Positions 1 to 7,261 of a DNA stretch of 18,135 nt are shown in pieces. Origin of the DNA: Gammaproteobacteria bacterium (GTDB taxonomy: Bacteria; Pseudomonadota; Gammaproteobacteria; Arenicellales; JAANXG01); NCBI GenBank assembly GCA_018263405.1, contig JAANXG010000050.1, forward strand, positions 3 to 18,137, read 5' to 3'. A model generated the notes under the pieces. It was not told the DNA's origin and ran no database searches. It worked only from the letters and a program-made list of their open reading frames with translations. A program made the position numbers and the translations under genes. Numbering within the stretch: position 1 is the stretch's first letter; each line of letters opens with the position of its first letter.

Positions 1-185
1 CAGGGAGGTATTGCATCCTTAGCTCCGTAAACGGCACTTCCCTATGCCACTTCTTACAGCGTCCCTGAAAGACAACCCTACCCCCACATGATCGCCGACA
101 TTGCACGGACTTTTTGAGAAATTACGATATTTTGGACTCAAGATTTCCGGCCATCAATGAATAGAGGTGCCCTTGAGTCTTTACT
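1..185. other. Left-edge intergenic stretch, no recognisable gene
   Basis: No coding frame here is long enough or familiar enough to call. The plus-strand frame beginning at base 3 is open from the left edge to a TGA at 66-68. It could be the tail of a gene outside the window, but 21 codons are too few to judge. The only structure seen is the inverted repeat at 135-179, described separately. Confidence 0.4.
135..179 (-). terminator. Possible weak terminator or dyad downstream of the EamA gene
   Basis: GACTCAAG at 135-142 is perfectly complementary in inverted orientation to CTTGAGTC at 172-179, separated by 29 bases. It lies 6 bases beyond the stop codon of the minus-strand transporter gene, where a transcript end would be expected. 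The loop is long, the stem only 8 bp and AT-rich, and the following minus-strand sequence has no clear U-tract. It is therefore a poor intrinsic terminator and may be chance or a protein-binding dyad. Confidence 0.25.
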
Positions 186-1082
186 TCAAATCGCCTGCGT
201 TTTGGAGTAATTGCGGGTCGTCAGTCCAACAATGGCATTTCCCGCCAGCGCGATTAAAATAATCACGCCGCCGGCGATGGTGCTTGAAGAGACGGCTTCG
301 CCTATAGCCACCCATACGATTAACGGTCCCAGGACGGTTTCGAGCAGGAGAAACAAGCTTACTTCCGGTGCGGGGATATAGCGCGGCCCCAGGGTCAACA
401 AGCCGAACGACAGAGGCAGCAGCACCAGCCCCAGGAAAAGCGTCAACCCCAGCCCCGTTACCGTCATCTCGAACGGGGCGGCCAACGGTATCACGGCAAT
501 CGCCGAGACGAACTTACCCATGGACATGGCGGGCATCATGTTGACGGCCTTGCGATGGCGAACGATAACGAACGTAATGCCAAGCCCGACCGCGGTGACC
601 AGAGCCAGCGAATCGCCGAGAAGAGAAACATTCCCCAGGTCGTGATAAAAAATCACCAGCATGCCCGCAAAAGCCGCGACCATGGTGATCCAGGTTCGCA
701 GTGGCGGCCGTTCCCTCAAAAAAGCCCAGGCGAACAAGGCTGTGAACAATGGCCCCGTGGCGACGATAATCAAGGTGTTCGCCACCGAGGTATTGGCCAC
801 CGACAGAACAAAAGCCAGCGCCTGGATGGCCATGGTGAGAGTCGCGGCAAGCACCCACCTGTCGATTCTGAAGAACCGTTTCAAGGAACCGTCGCCTTCG
901 GCGAATCGATAAAAAGCAACCAGTCCCAAGGCCGTCAGAATGCCGCGCCAGAATGCAATAGACCACTCGCTGCCGCCTTCCGCCTGGATCAGGCGAATCA
1001 GCAAGGTGTCGGGACAGAGCACAAGGACGCCCGCGACGGTGATCAACAAACCATGGGCGTGCGTGGACAGACCGCGTTTCAT
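186..1082 (-). CDS. EamA/DMT-superfamily transporter
   Basis: This is an inner-membrane protein of about 298 residues with the two-fold EamA (DUF6) architecture. There are roughly ten hydrophobic helices in two repeats of five and very short hydrophilic loops, as in drug/metabolite exporters of the RhaT/YdcZ/EamA kind. The first repeat contains the typical 'FWRG' after helix 1 and a 'FLRERP' segment between repeats. The substrate cannot be read from the sequence; the family exports amino acids, metabolites or drugs. The ATG at 1082 was chosen because the protein from there starts just before helix 1 and a GGAG lies 13 nt upstream. A GTG at 1130 would add 16 residues but has no ribosome-binding site. 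It lies 98 nt downstream of moaD on the same strand, so co-transcription with the aldehyde oxidoreductase genes is possible but not shown. Confidence 0.85.
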   Translation of the reverse strand: MKRGLSTHAHGLLITVAGVLVLCPDTLLIRLIQAEGGSEWSIAFWRGILTALGLVAFYRFAEGDGSLKRFFRIDRWVLAATLTMAIQALAFVLSVANTSVANTLIIVATGPLFTALFAWAFLRERPPLRTWITMVAAFAGMLVIFYHDLGNVSLLGDSLALVTAVGLGITFVIVRHRKAVNMMPAMSMGKFVSAIAVIPLAAPFEMTVTGLGLTLFLGLVLLPLSFGLLTLGPRYIPAPEVSLFLLLETVLGPLIVWVAIGEAVSSSTIAGGVIILIALAGNAIVGLTTRNYSKTQAI

Positions 1083-1180
1083 TGAAAAAAAAGAACTCCG
1101 GGCAAACAAAGTGCCTTGAAGGGCCTCCACGGGTATCGATGGCCGCCCGTGGGGGCGAATTCGTCCGCGACGGGCGCCGC

Positions 1181-1432
1181 TCAGCCCCCGGCAACCGGGG
1201 GCCAGATGGCGAGCGCGTCGTTCGGATTCAACGCTTGGGTGCCGCGGGATTCGGGAGGCAGGTAAACGCCGTTGACCAGCACCAGGTGCACCATGTCCCC
1301 GGGCACCTGAAACTGATCGATGATCTGGGTGGCCGTCGCGTCATCGGGCACCTCGACCTCGGCCGCATTGGCGCTGGCGTCGGCCGGCAACTTGTCGCTC
1401 AAGGTGGCAAAAAGCTTGAGCGTTATTTTCAT
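1181..1432 (-). CDS. moaD: MoaD/ThiS-family sulfur carrier protein
   Basis: This is an 83-residue ubiquitin-fold protein. It starts with the beta strand 'MKITLKLFATL', carries the 'LVNGVYLP' strand, and ends in the diagnostic Gly-Gly (…PPVAGG). In MoaD and ThiS that terminus is adenylated and then thiocarboxylated to donate sulfur. In MoaD the sulfur goes to the dithiolene of the molybdenum/tungsten pyranopterin cofactor. Its ATG overlaps the aorC stop by 4 nt (ATGA), so it is translationally coupled to the aldehyde oxidoreductase subunits. The product is therefore most likely a dedicated MoaD-like partner for the tungstopterin cofactor of AorB; MoaD-like genes are a recurring neighbour of tungsten aldehyde oxidoreductases. 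No MoaE, MoaA or MoeA homologue is in the window. The family is clear; its specialisation for tungsten is inferred from position. Confidence 0.85.
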   Translation of the reverse strand: MKITLKLFATLSDKLPADASANAAEVEVPDDATATQIIDQFQVPGDMVHLVLVNGVYLPPESRGTQALNPNDALAIWPPVAGG

Positions 1433-2694
1433 AGCACGTGCGCGTTATGCCCCACTGCCTGCGTATTCGCGAGATAGGCTTCCATGAGGCGCGTCGGGTC
1501 CTTCCGTAACTTGTCCTTCCAGTTTTTCAATCGAGTCTTGGATTGGATCAAACCCCGGACCACTCCGACGTGCTCGGTCAGGCCGAGACTAGACGCACCG
1601 ACCAGGACGTCATCCTTGAATTGCAGGTTCAGGTACCTGTATTCATTCTTGTCCAGCAATTCGGCGCTGTCGCCACCATCGGCGCCCATCCACAAACCAA
1701 AAGAGCTGGATATCAATCCCATGGTATCGAGAACGTTCATGTTCACGTTGCCCCAGTGGTAATGCTCGTGACCCCTGGCCATGTTCCGCGCCGCGATCCG
1801 GCCGTGCTCCACCGCCGTGGGCTGAATGGCCTGGACGCTGTATTCGCCGGTCGAAAAATCCCGGCCCTGCGCGCAATCTCCCGCGGCGTACACGTTTTCA
1901 CTGCGGGTTTGGAGATATTCGTTGACCAGCAGGCCCTCGTCCACATCGATACCGCTGTCCCGGGCGAAGCCGATGTTCGGCGCCACACCGGTGGCGGTGA
2001 TCGCCAAGTCGGCGTCGAGACGACCCCCATCGCCCAGGGAAACGCTTAAAGCGCCGTTCTTCTCATCGATCGATTCCACACGGGTGCCGGTATGGACCTC
2101 AATGCCCTTGTCCCCGCACCACTGCCCGATCAGGCCTCCTGCCGTTTCGTTCATCATGCGCGGCACCATGCGGTTCTCCATCTCCACCACGTGTACTTGG
2201 GCGCCGCTGGCGACGAGCGCTTCCAGAATGATGCAACCGATAAAGCCGGCGCCGATGAGCACGATGCGTTTGCCGGGCTCACAGTACTTGATGATTTCCC
2301 GGGCGTCCGGCAAGTCCCAACAATTGCGAACCCCGTCCAGGTCCGTGCCGGGGATCGGCGGTGCCACCGGACTCGCGCCGGTAGCGATCAACAACTTGTC
2401 GTAATTCACCGAACCGCCGCCATCCAGGCTGACGGCGTTGGCGTTCGTATCGACCCCCGTCACCCGCCCGTGCTTCACGTCGATTCCCATCCGATCGTAG
2501 TAGCCGGAACTTTTCCTCAGGTGGGTGCCCCCCTCCGGGATCCGTTTGACCAGATAATAAGGTATAGCCATGCGCGAGTACGGCGGCTCTTCCTCCCCGC
2601 CGACGATGGTTACACTCGAATCCGGATCGTACTTGCGCAGGTGCTCGGCCGCCACAACCCCGGCCGGTCCTGCTCCGATCACCACATGATGCAT
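1429..2694 (-). CDS. aorC: FAD/NAD(P)H oxidoreductase subunit of aldehyde oxidoreductase (AorC-like)
   Basis: This 421-residue class-I pyridine nucleotide-disulfide oxidoreductase-type flavoprotein has all the expected nucleotide-binding motifs. An N-terminal FAD Rossmann motif GAGPAG lies at residues 7-12. The 'LLIATGASP' segment is near 101-109, a second NAD(P)H Rossmann motif GAGFIG at 148-153, 'ATGVAPN' near 234-240, and the C-terminal FAD-binding 'VYAAGDCA' near 268-275. No redox-active CxxxxC disulfide is visible in the FAD domain, so it is not a glutaredoxin/lipoamide-type reductase. It resembles NADH:ferredoxin/rubredoxin reductases. Immediately downstream of aorB, it fits the AorC subunit that lets the tungsten enzyme use NAD+. 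A GGGAGGG ribosome-binding site lies 3 nt before the ATG, and 9 bases separate this gene from the aorB stop. The assignment to AorC rests on family plus operon position. Confidence 0.85.
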   Translation of the reverse strand: MHHVVIGAGPAGVVAAEHLRKYDPDSSVTIVGGEEEPPYSRMAIPYYLVKRIPEGGTHLRKSSGYYDRMGIDVKHGRVTGVDTNANAVSLDGGGSVNYDKLLIATGASPVAPPIPGTDLDGVRNCWDLPDAREIIKYCEPGKRIVLIGAGFIGCIILEALVASGAQVHVVEMENRMVPRMMNETAGGLIGQWCGDKGIEVHTGTRVESIDEKNGALSVSLGDGGRLDADLAITATGVAPNIGFARDSGIDVDEGLLVNEYLQTRSENVYAAGDCAQGRDFSTGEYSVQAIQPTAVEHGRIAARNMARGHEHYHWGNVNMNVLDTMGLISSSFGLWMGADGGDSAELLDKNEYRYLNLQFKDDVLVGASSLGLTEHVGVVRGLIQSKTRLKNWKDKLRKDPTRLMEAYLANTQAVGHNAHVL

Positions 2695-2703
2695 AAGCCC
2701 TCC

Positions 2704-4554
2704 CTATAAACCCAGTCGTTGCTTGGTTTCATCGCTAACGTTGCCGTCCGTCGACCAACCGCGCAGTTCGTAGTACTCGGGCAACATGTCATCCAGCTCG
2801 GCAACCTTGTCCTTCGCGGGGCCGGTCTGGGCGGCTTCCTTGAGAAGCCGGGGCGGCAGGGTGTCGCCCTTGCCGGTGATCCCGGCCAGTCGGTTGAACT
2901 CGCGCTCCAGGTTCCAGATGCGCTCGCCGACCTCCACCAGCTTTTCGGCCGACCAGTCTCCTTCGCAGGCGGAATCGATCTGTGGCGCCACGTTATCGAG
3001 TGTCCAGGCAAATGACGTGAACAGGCACAGGCCGCTCGAGTCGAACACGGCGGTCGCATCCTGGAACGCTTTGACCAGGCCCGCCTTATCCTTGGATACC
3101 AAGGGATCGGTCTTCTCGGGTATGCCGAGAATTTCGGAAGCGACCGTGTAGCCGCGCAGGTGGCAGGCACCGCGATTGGACGTCGCGTAGGCTAGGCCCA
3201 TGCCCTGGATGCCCCGTGGATCGTAGGCGGGGAATTCCTGGCTTTTCACCGTCATGGAGAGTTCGGGCCGCCCGTACTTCTCGCACAAGCGCTTGGAGCC
3301 CAGCCCGAGGTCTTTGCCGAAGCCCGTTCCGCCGGCCACCGCCTCGACGGCATGCACCAGCGCCTTGGCGGAACCGAATTTGTACTCCACACCGCCGGTT
3401 TCCCTGGTGGTAATAACCCCCTCTTCATACAGCTCCATGGCCGCGGCCACGGTCGCGCCGAAGGTGATGGGATCCATGCCGTCTTCATTGCAGACAAAGT
3501 TGGCATAGGTTGCGGCGTCCAGGTCGTCGATGCCCGTATCCGTGCCCATTGCCCAGGCTGCCTCGTACTCCAGGCCGCCCGAGTTGCGCCAGTACTCCGG
3601 CTTATTTTCGATAGCGAAGTGATTTTGGTCAATGGTGGCAATGCGACCGCAAGCGATGGTGCAAGCAAAACAGGCGGCGTTGGTCGTCAGATTCGGCCGG
3701 TTGTCCGATTTGCGCGGCTCGTGCATCGCCTCGCCGCTAATGTTGCGGGCCCCCTCGAACTGCACTTCCCGCATATTGCGGGTGGGCAGCGCCCCGGACT
3801 CGTTGATCACATTCATCAAAACCTGGGTGCCGTAAGTGGGGAGTCCCTGCCCGGTGACGGCGTGTTCGCGCAGGACTTTCTTGCCTTCCTCGGTAGCCCG
3901 AATGAAGCGCATCGGATCCTTGATGCCGCCCAGGCCCCGGGTGCCGCGCACCGCCAGCGCCTTGAGATTCTTGGAGGCCATGACCGTCCCCACGCCGGAG
4001 CGGCCCGCGGCCCGGTGCAGGTCGTTGATAATCGCCGAGTACAGGCAGCCGGCCTCGGCGGAACGGCCCACGCAGGCAATCCGGAGCTGTGGGTCCTGGT
4101 GCCTGGTGTGCAGGATGCGATCCGCGGCCCACACGGATTTACCCCAGATCTCCGAGGCGTCAACCAGTTCCGCGTGCCCGTCCCGGACATACAGGTACAC
4201 CGGTTTGGGCGACTTGCCCTCGAAGATAATCATGTCCCAGCCGGCGAACTTCATCTCGGGGCCCAGGAAGCCGCCGGAATTCGAGCAGGCGATGGTTCCG
4301 GTCAGCGGACTTTTGGTGACCACCGAGTAGCGACCGCCGGTGGACGCCATGGTTCCGGTGAGCGGTCCGGTGGTATAAATCAACTTGTTATCCGCCCCGA
4401 GCGCGTCGCACTCAGGATCGATTTCTTCGAACAGGTACTTACTCGCCAGTCCGCGCTGCCCCAGGTACTGCCGCGCCCACTCCATGTTTAATGGTTCTTC
4501 GCCGATCGTTCCATCGGTCAGATTCACACGCATGACTTTCTTGGTCCACGCCAT
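2704..4554 (-). CDS. aorB: Tungsten-type aldehyde:ferredoxin oxidoreductase, catalytic subunit
   Basis: This 616-residue protein is of normal family length. The N-terminal domain carries the pterin-binding 'GGRYSVVTKSPLTG' (73-86) and 'GRSGVGTVMASKNLKAL' (184-200) regions. The [4Fe-4S] cluster ligands are seen as C295-x2-C298-x3-C302 plus C510 in the 'DSSGLC' motif. A conserved Glu (E331) in the 'EYEAAW' segment and H465 in 'CHLRGY' correspond to proposed catalytic residues in archaeal AOR. The enzyme should oxidise aldehydes to acids, or run in reverse, at a tungsten bis-pyranopterin centre in the cytoplasm. The ATG at 4554 was chosen because homology begins at 'MAWTKKVMRVNL' and a GAGGGGG ribosome-binding site lies 6 nt upstream. 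The frame stays open for a further 68 codons upstream, but these lie inside the ferredoxin gene and look non-coding. It sits 17 nt after aorA. Molybdenum instead of tungsten cannot be excluded from sequence, nor can the substrate be fixed. Confidence 0.93.
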   Translation of the reverse strand: MAWTKKVMRVNLTDGTIGEEPLNMEWARQYLGQRGLASKYLFEEIDPECDALGADNKLIYTTGPLTGTMASTGGRYSVVTKSPLTGTIACSNSGGFLGPEMKFAGWDMIIFEGKSPKPVYLYVRDGHAELVDASEIWGKSVWAADRILHTRHQDPQLRIACVGRSAEAGCLYSAIINDLHRAAGRSGVGTVMASKNLKALAVRGTRGLGGIKDPMRFIRATEEGKKVLREHAVTGQGLPTYGTQVLMNVINESGALPTRNMREVQFEGARNISGEAMHEPRKSDNRPNLTTNAACFACTIACGRIATIDQNHFAIENKPEYWRNSGGLEYEAAWAMGTDTGIDDLDAATYANFVCNEDGMDPITFGATVAAAMELYEEGVITTRETGGVEYKFGSAKALVHAVEAVAGGTGFGKDLGLGSKRLCEKYGRPELSMTVKSQEFPAYDPRGIQGMGLAYATSNRGACHLRGYTVASEILGIPEKTDPLVSKDKAGLVKAFQDATAVFDSSGLCLFTSFAWTLDNVAPQIDSACEGDWSAEKLVEVGERIWNLEREFNRLAGITGKGDTLPPRLLKEAAQTGPAKDKVAELDDMLPEYYELRGWSTDGNVSDETKQRLGL

Positions 4555-4571
4555 CGTTCGCCCCCTCGGCC

Positions 4572-5093
4572 TCAGGCCGATTCGTAATTCGGGATTTCTT
4601 TTTCCGCCGGCGCGTTGACGCTGGCGCCCGCCGGTGGCATGCCCTGCCGTGCCCACGCCCGCATACGTTCCATGCCCGTACCGTCCGCATCCACATAGGT
4701 AATCGCGCCGGTGGGACAGGCCTTGGCGCACCATGGGTCGCCACCGCACAGGTCGCACTTGATGACCTTGCCGGTGGACGAATTGTAGTTCACGGTACCG
4801 AACGGACAGGCGATGGTGCAGACCTTACATCCCACGCAGGTATCGCCCAGGACCTCTTTGGCGCCGGTGCCCGCGTTGATCGCGATCGCTTCCACCGGAC
4901 AGGCGTATAGGCACCACGCTTCATCGCACTGAGTGCACGTGTAGGGCGCAAAACGGCCTTCGTCGTGGAAATTAAAAACTTTGATGCGCGATTTGGCGGG
5001 ATTGAATACGCCCTCGTTCTCGTAGGAACACGCCATCTCGCATTGCAGGCAGCCAGTACACTTCTCCGGCTCGAGCTGAAGCGCTTTCAACAT
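4572..5093 (-). CDS. aorA: Polyferredoxin subunit with four [4Fe-4S] motifs (AorA-like)
   Basis: This 173-residue soluble electron-transfer protein has sixteen cysteines in four groups. They are C12/15/18/22, C53/56/61/65, C86/89/92/96 and C113/116/122/126, each ending in CP or equivalent, as in DmsB/HycB-type ferredoxins. Each group should help bind one of four [4Fe-4S] clusters. In Aromatoleum aldehyde oxidoreductase, the matching small subunit wires the tungsten subunits to the flavin subunit and polymerises into filaments. The same role is inferred here from the identical neighbours. The ATG at 5093 was chosen because it starts at 'MLKALQLEPEKC', just before the first cluster motif, with a GAGGAGAG ribosome-binding site upstream. 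The frame is open for 35 more codons upstream, without similarity to the family. It is the first gene of the leftward aor unit and is divergent from iscR. Confidence 0.9.
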   Translation of the reverse strand: MLKALQLEPEKCTGCLQCEMACSYENEGVFNPAKSRIKVFNFHDEGRFAPYTCTQCDEAWCLYACPVEAIAINAGTGAKEVLGDTCVGCKVCTIACPFGTVNYNSSTGKVIKCDLCGGDPWCAKACPTGAITYVDADGTGMERMRAWARQGMPPAGASVNAPAEKEIPNYESA

Positions 5094-5110
5094 CTCTCTC
5101 TCCTCGGTTA

Positions 5111-5193
5111 TCGGTGCAACCGACGGGTGTATTGTATATCTTCCCCGCCTGACAGGCATCAGTATACACATTTCGATACCGGCATGTGTGCCG
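5111..5193 (-). promoter_or_regulatory. Upstream region of aorA with three short perfect dyads
   Basis: The leader of the aor unit contains three short perfect inverted repeats: TCGGT-GCA-ACCGA (5111-5123), GCCTG-A-CAGGC (5147-5157) and CGGCA-TGTG-TGCCG (5180-5193). Two AT-rich stretches containing TATAC (near 5135 and 5163) could be -10 elements, but no convincing -35 with correct spacing was found for either. The dyads may be operators or leader hairpins. With 5-bp arms, each could also occur by chance, so no regulator is proposed. Confidence 0.3.
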
Positions 5194-5219
5194 TGCAATG
5201 TTGGCGATGATGCGGCACC

Positions 5220-5252
5220 AATCTTGACTAAATTAGTAGGTTTTTATACTAT
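5220..5252 (+). promoter_or_regulatory. iscR-suf promoter with IscR type-1-like operator
   Basis: Bases 5220-5244 match 20 of 25 positions of the E. coli IscR type-1 consensus (ATASYYGACTRWWWYAGTCRRSTAT), including the central GACTAAATTAGT. A perfect dyad ACTAA-A-TTAGT lies at 5227-5237. The site overlaps a -35 hexamer TTGACT (5224-5229). The -10 is either TATACT (5245-5250, spacer 15) or TACTAT (5247-5252, spacer 17). A holo-IscR bound here would cover the promoter and repress iscR-sufBCDS when clusters are plentiful, as in autoregulated isc operons. The match is read directly from the sequence; the regulation is inferred. Confidence 0.75.
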
Positions 5253-5280
5253 TGCCGGGCCAACCACTCGGAAACGAACG

Positions 5281-5775
5281 ATGCGACTGACAACCAAAGG
5301 CCGATACGCCGTGACGGCGATGTTGGATCTGGCTCTGCACAATGATCGGGGTGCCGTGGCGCTCGCCGATATCGCGAAGAGCCAGCATATCTCCTTGTCG
5401 TACCTGGAACAGTTGTTCGCCAAATTGCGTCAAGCGGAATTGGTACGGGGCATCCGGGGACCCGGCGGCGGCTACCATCTGGCCAGGCCGCCGGAGGAAA
5501 TCTCCATCGCAGCCATTATTTCAGCGGTGGATGAGCGGGTGGACATCACCAACTGCCGGGGCGACGAAAACTGCCACAAGGGTGAGCGGTGCCTGACGCA
5601 TCAACTGTGGGAAGACTTGAGCGATCAGTTGCATACGTTCCTGGCGGGCATCACTTTGCGCGACGCCATCGGATGGCCGAATGTCCGGCAAGTGGCGGAA
5701 AGGCAGGATGCCCTGACCGGCCGGGACGTAAACATCCCGGTAAACAAAATTCAACACGCGGGGAATCAAGCTTAA
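5281..5775 (+). CDS. iscR: Rrf2-family Fe-S cluster-sensing regulator IscR
   Basis: This 164-residue winged-helix regulator begins 'MRLTTKGRYAVTAMLDLA', the IscR signature, with the 'HISLSYLEQLFAKLR' recognition helix (36-50) and 'GPGGGYHLAR' wing (60-69). The cluster ligands are all present: C92-x5-C98-x5-C104-x2-H107, at the same residue numbers as in E. coli IscR. It should therefore bind a [2Fe-2S] cluster and act as a type-1/type-2 site regulator rather than being a ligand-less Rrf2 protein. The ATG at 5281 matches the family start; the preceding CGGAAACG is a weak ribosome-binding site. Its TAA directly abuts the sufB ATG, so it is the first gene of the suf operon and, with the operator upstream, probably autoregulates the whole unit. 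It replaces the SufR often found at this place in other phyla. Confidence 0.93.
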   Translation: MRLTTKGRYAVTAMLDLALHNDRGAVALADIAKSQHISLSYLEQLFAKLRQAELVRGIRGPGGGYHLARPPEEISIAAIISAVDERVDITNCRGDENCHKGERCLTHQLWEDLSDQLHTFLAGITLRDAIGWPNVRQVAERQDALTGRDVNIPVNKIQHAGNQA

Positions 5776-7218
5776 ATGAGTGCCGTAGGGCAGGACATCG
5801 AGAAACTCGTCAAGCGGGAGTATAAAGAAGGGTTTTATACCGAAATCGACTCCGACACGTTTCCACCCGGTCTCGACGAGAACGTCGTGCGCGCTATTTC
5901 GCGGAAGAAGGAAGAGCCGGAGTTCATGCTCGAGTGGCGCCTGAAGGCGTTCCGCCGCTGGCAACGGATGGAAGAACCACGCTGGGCGCACCTGCGCTTC
6001 CCGAAAATCGACTACCAGTCGATCAGCTACTTCTCGGCGCCCAAGGGCGAGCGTCCCAAGAGCCTGGATGAAGTGGACCCGAAGCTGCTCGAGACTTACG
6101 AGAAGCTGGGGATCCCGTTGGAAGAGCAGAAGGCGCTGGCCGGGGTGGCCGTAGACGCGGTCTTCGACAGCGTTTCGGTCGCTACCACGTTCCGCGAAAA
6201 GCTCGCGGACGCCGGCGTGATCTTCTGTCCTATTTCCGAGGCCCTGCAGGAGTACCCGGAACTCGTGCGCGAGTACATCGGCGGCGTTGTACCGGCCGCC
6301 GACAACTACTTCGCCGCGCTCAACTCCGCCGTGTTCAGCGACGGGTCGTTCGTCTACATCCCGAAGGGCGTGCGCTGCCCGATGGAGCTGTCGACCTATT
6401 TCCGCATCAACGAGATGAACACCGGGCAGTTCGAGCGCACCTTGATCGTCGCCGAGGAAGGCAGCTATGTGAGTTACCTCGAAGGCTGTACCGCGCCGAT
6501 GCGCGACGAGAACCAACTGCATGCCGCGGTGGTGGAGCTGGTGGCCAAGGAAAACGCCCAGATCAAGTATTCCACGGTGCAGAACTGGTATCCGGGGGAC
6601 GAGCAGGGGCGCGGCGGTGTGTACAACCTGGTGACCAAGCGGGGGGCCTGCCGCGGCGCCAACTCCAAAATCTCGTGGACGCAGATCGAGACGGGGTCCG
6701 CGATCACGCAGAAATATCCAAGCGTGGTACTCGAGGGCGACAACTCCATCGGCGAGTTCTACTCGGTGGCACTGACCAACAACATGCAGCAGGCGGATAC
6801 CGGCACCAAGATGATCCATGTCGGCAAGAACACGCGCAGCACCATCATCTCCAAGGGCATCTCGGCAAGCCGGGGACAAAACACGTACCGGGGCCTGGTC
6901 AAGATCGTCAAAGGGGCGGACAACGCCCGCAACTACTCGCGCTGCGATTCGCTGCTGATCGGCAACCATTGCGGCGCGCATACGTTTCCGTATCTCGAGT
7001 CCAAGAACCCGAGCGCCCGAATCGAACACGAGGCGACAACTTCCAAGATCAGCGAGGACCAGTTGTTTTACTGCATGCAACGCGGCCTGAACGAAGAGGA
7101 CGCTGTTTCGCTGATCGTTAACGGGTTCTGCAAGGAAGTCTTCCGGGAACTGCCCATGGAATTCGCCGTCGAGGCGCGGAAGCTGCTCGAAATCAGCCTC
7201 GAAGGCGCGGTGGGTTAA
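5776..7218 (+). CDS. sufB: Fe-S cluster assembly scaffold SufB
   Basis: This 480-residue SufB is of full family length. The N-terminal 'EPEFMLEWRLKAFRRW' region and the beta-helix core with 'IPKGVRCPMELSTYFRIN' are clear. C390 in 'RCDSLLIG' and E419 in 'IEHEATTSKI' correspond by motif and by spacing (29 residues) to E. coli C405 and E434, which are needed for de novo cluster assembly. SufB receives persulfide sulfur from SufS (normally via SufE or SufU) and builds nascent clusters in the SufBC2D complex in the cytoplasm. The gene abuts iscR (TAA then ATG), with a GGGGAA ribosome-binding site in the last codons of iscR. It is followed by a 43-nt gap to sufC. No defects are seen. Confidence 0.97.
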   Translation: MSAVGQDIEKLVKREYKEGFYTEIDSDTFPPGLDENVVRAISRKKEEPEFMLEWRLKAFRRWQRMEEPRWAHLRFPKIDYQSISYFSAPKGERPKSLDEVDPKLLETYEKLGIPLEEQKALAGVAVDAVFDSVSVATTFREKLADAGVIFCPISEALQEYPELVREYIGGVVPAADNYFAALNSAVFSDGSFVYIPKGVRCPMELSTYFRINEMNTGQFERTLIVAEEGSYVSYLEGCTAPMRDENQLHAAVVELVAKENAQIKYSTVQNWYPGDEQGRGGVYNLVTKRGACRGANSKISWTQIETGSAITQKYPSVVLEGDNSIGEFYSVALTNNMQQADTGTKMIHVGKNTRSTIISKGISASRGQNTYRGLVKIVKGADNARNYSRCDSLLIGNHCGAHTFPYLESKNPSARIEHEATTSKISEDQLFYCMQRGLNEEDAVSLIVNGFCKEVFRELPMEFAVEARKLLEISLEGAVG

Positions 7219-7261
7219 TTTTCCACGCCGCTCCTACATCAAACAGCACGGAGTTTTTTGA

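Noticed and set aside
555..1085. Plus-strand open frames opposite the EamA gene
   Set aside because: The minus-strand frame encodes a convincing ten-helix transporter; the opposite translations are highly charged, without known motifs.
3352..4491. A 379-codon open frame on the plus strand within aorB
   Set aside because: It is antisense to a clearly real AOR gene with intact motifs; the translation looks like the complement of those codons and has no family resemblance.
5213..5229. Possible sigma-54 promoter (GGCAC…TTGA) upstream of iscR
   Set aside because: The -12 element lacks the required GC (TTGA instead of TTGC), whereas a sigma-70-like promoter with an overlapping IscR site explains the region better.
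5521..7080. A 519-codon open frame on the minus strand across the end of iscR and most of sufB
   Set aside because: It is antisense to two well-conserved genes, its translation has no recognisable domain and an Arg/His/Leu-rich composition typical of a GC-rich shadow frame.
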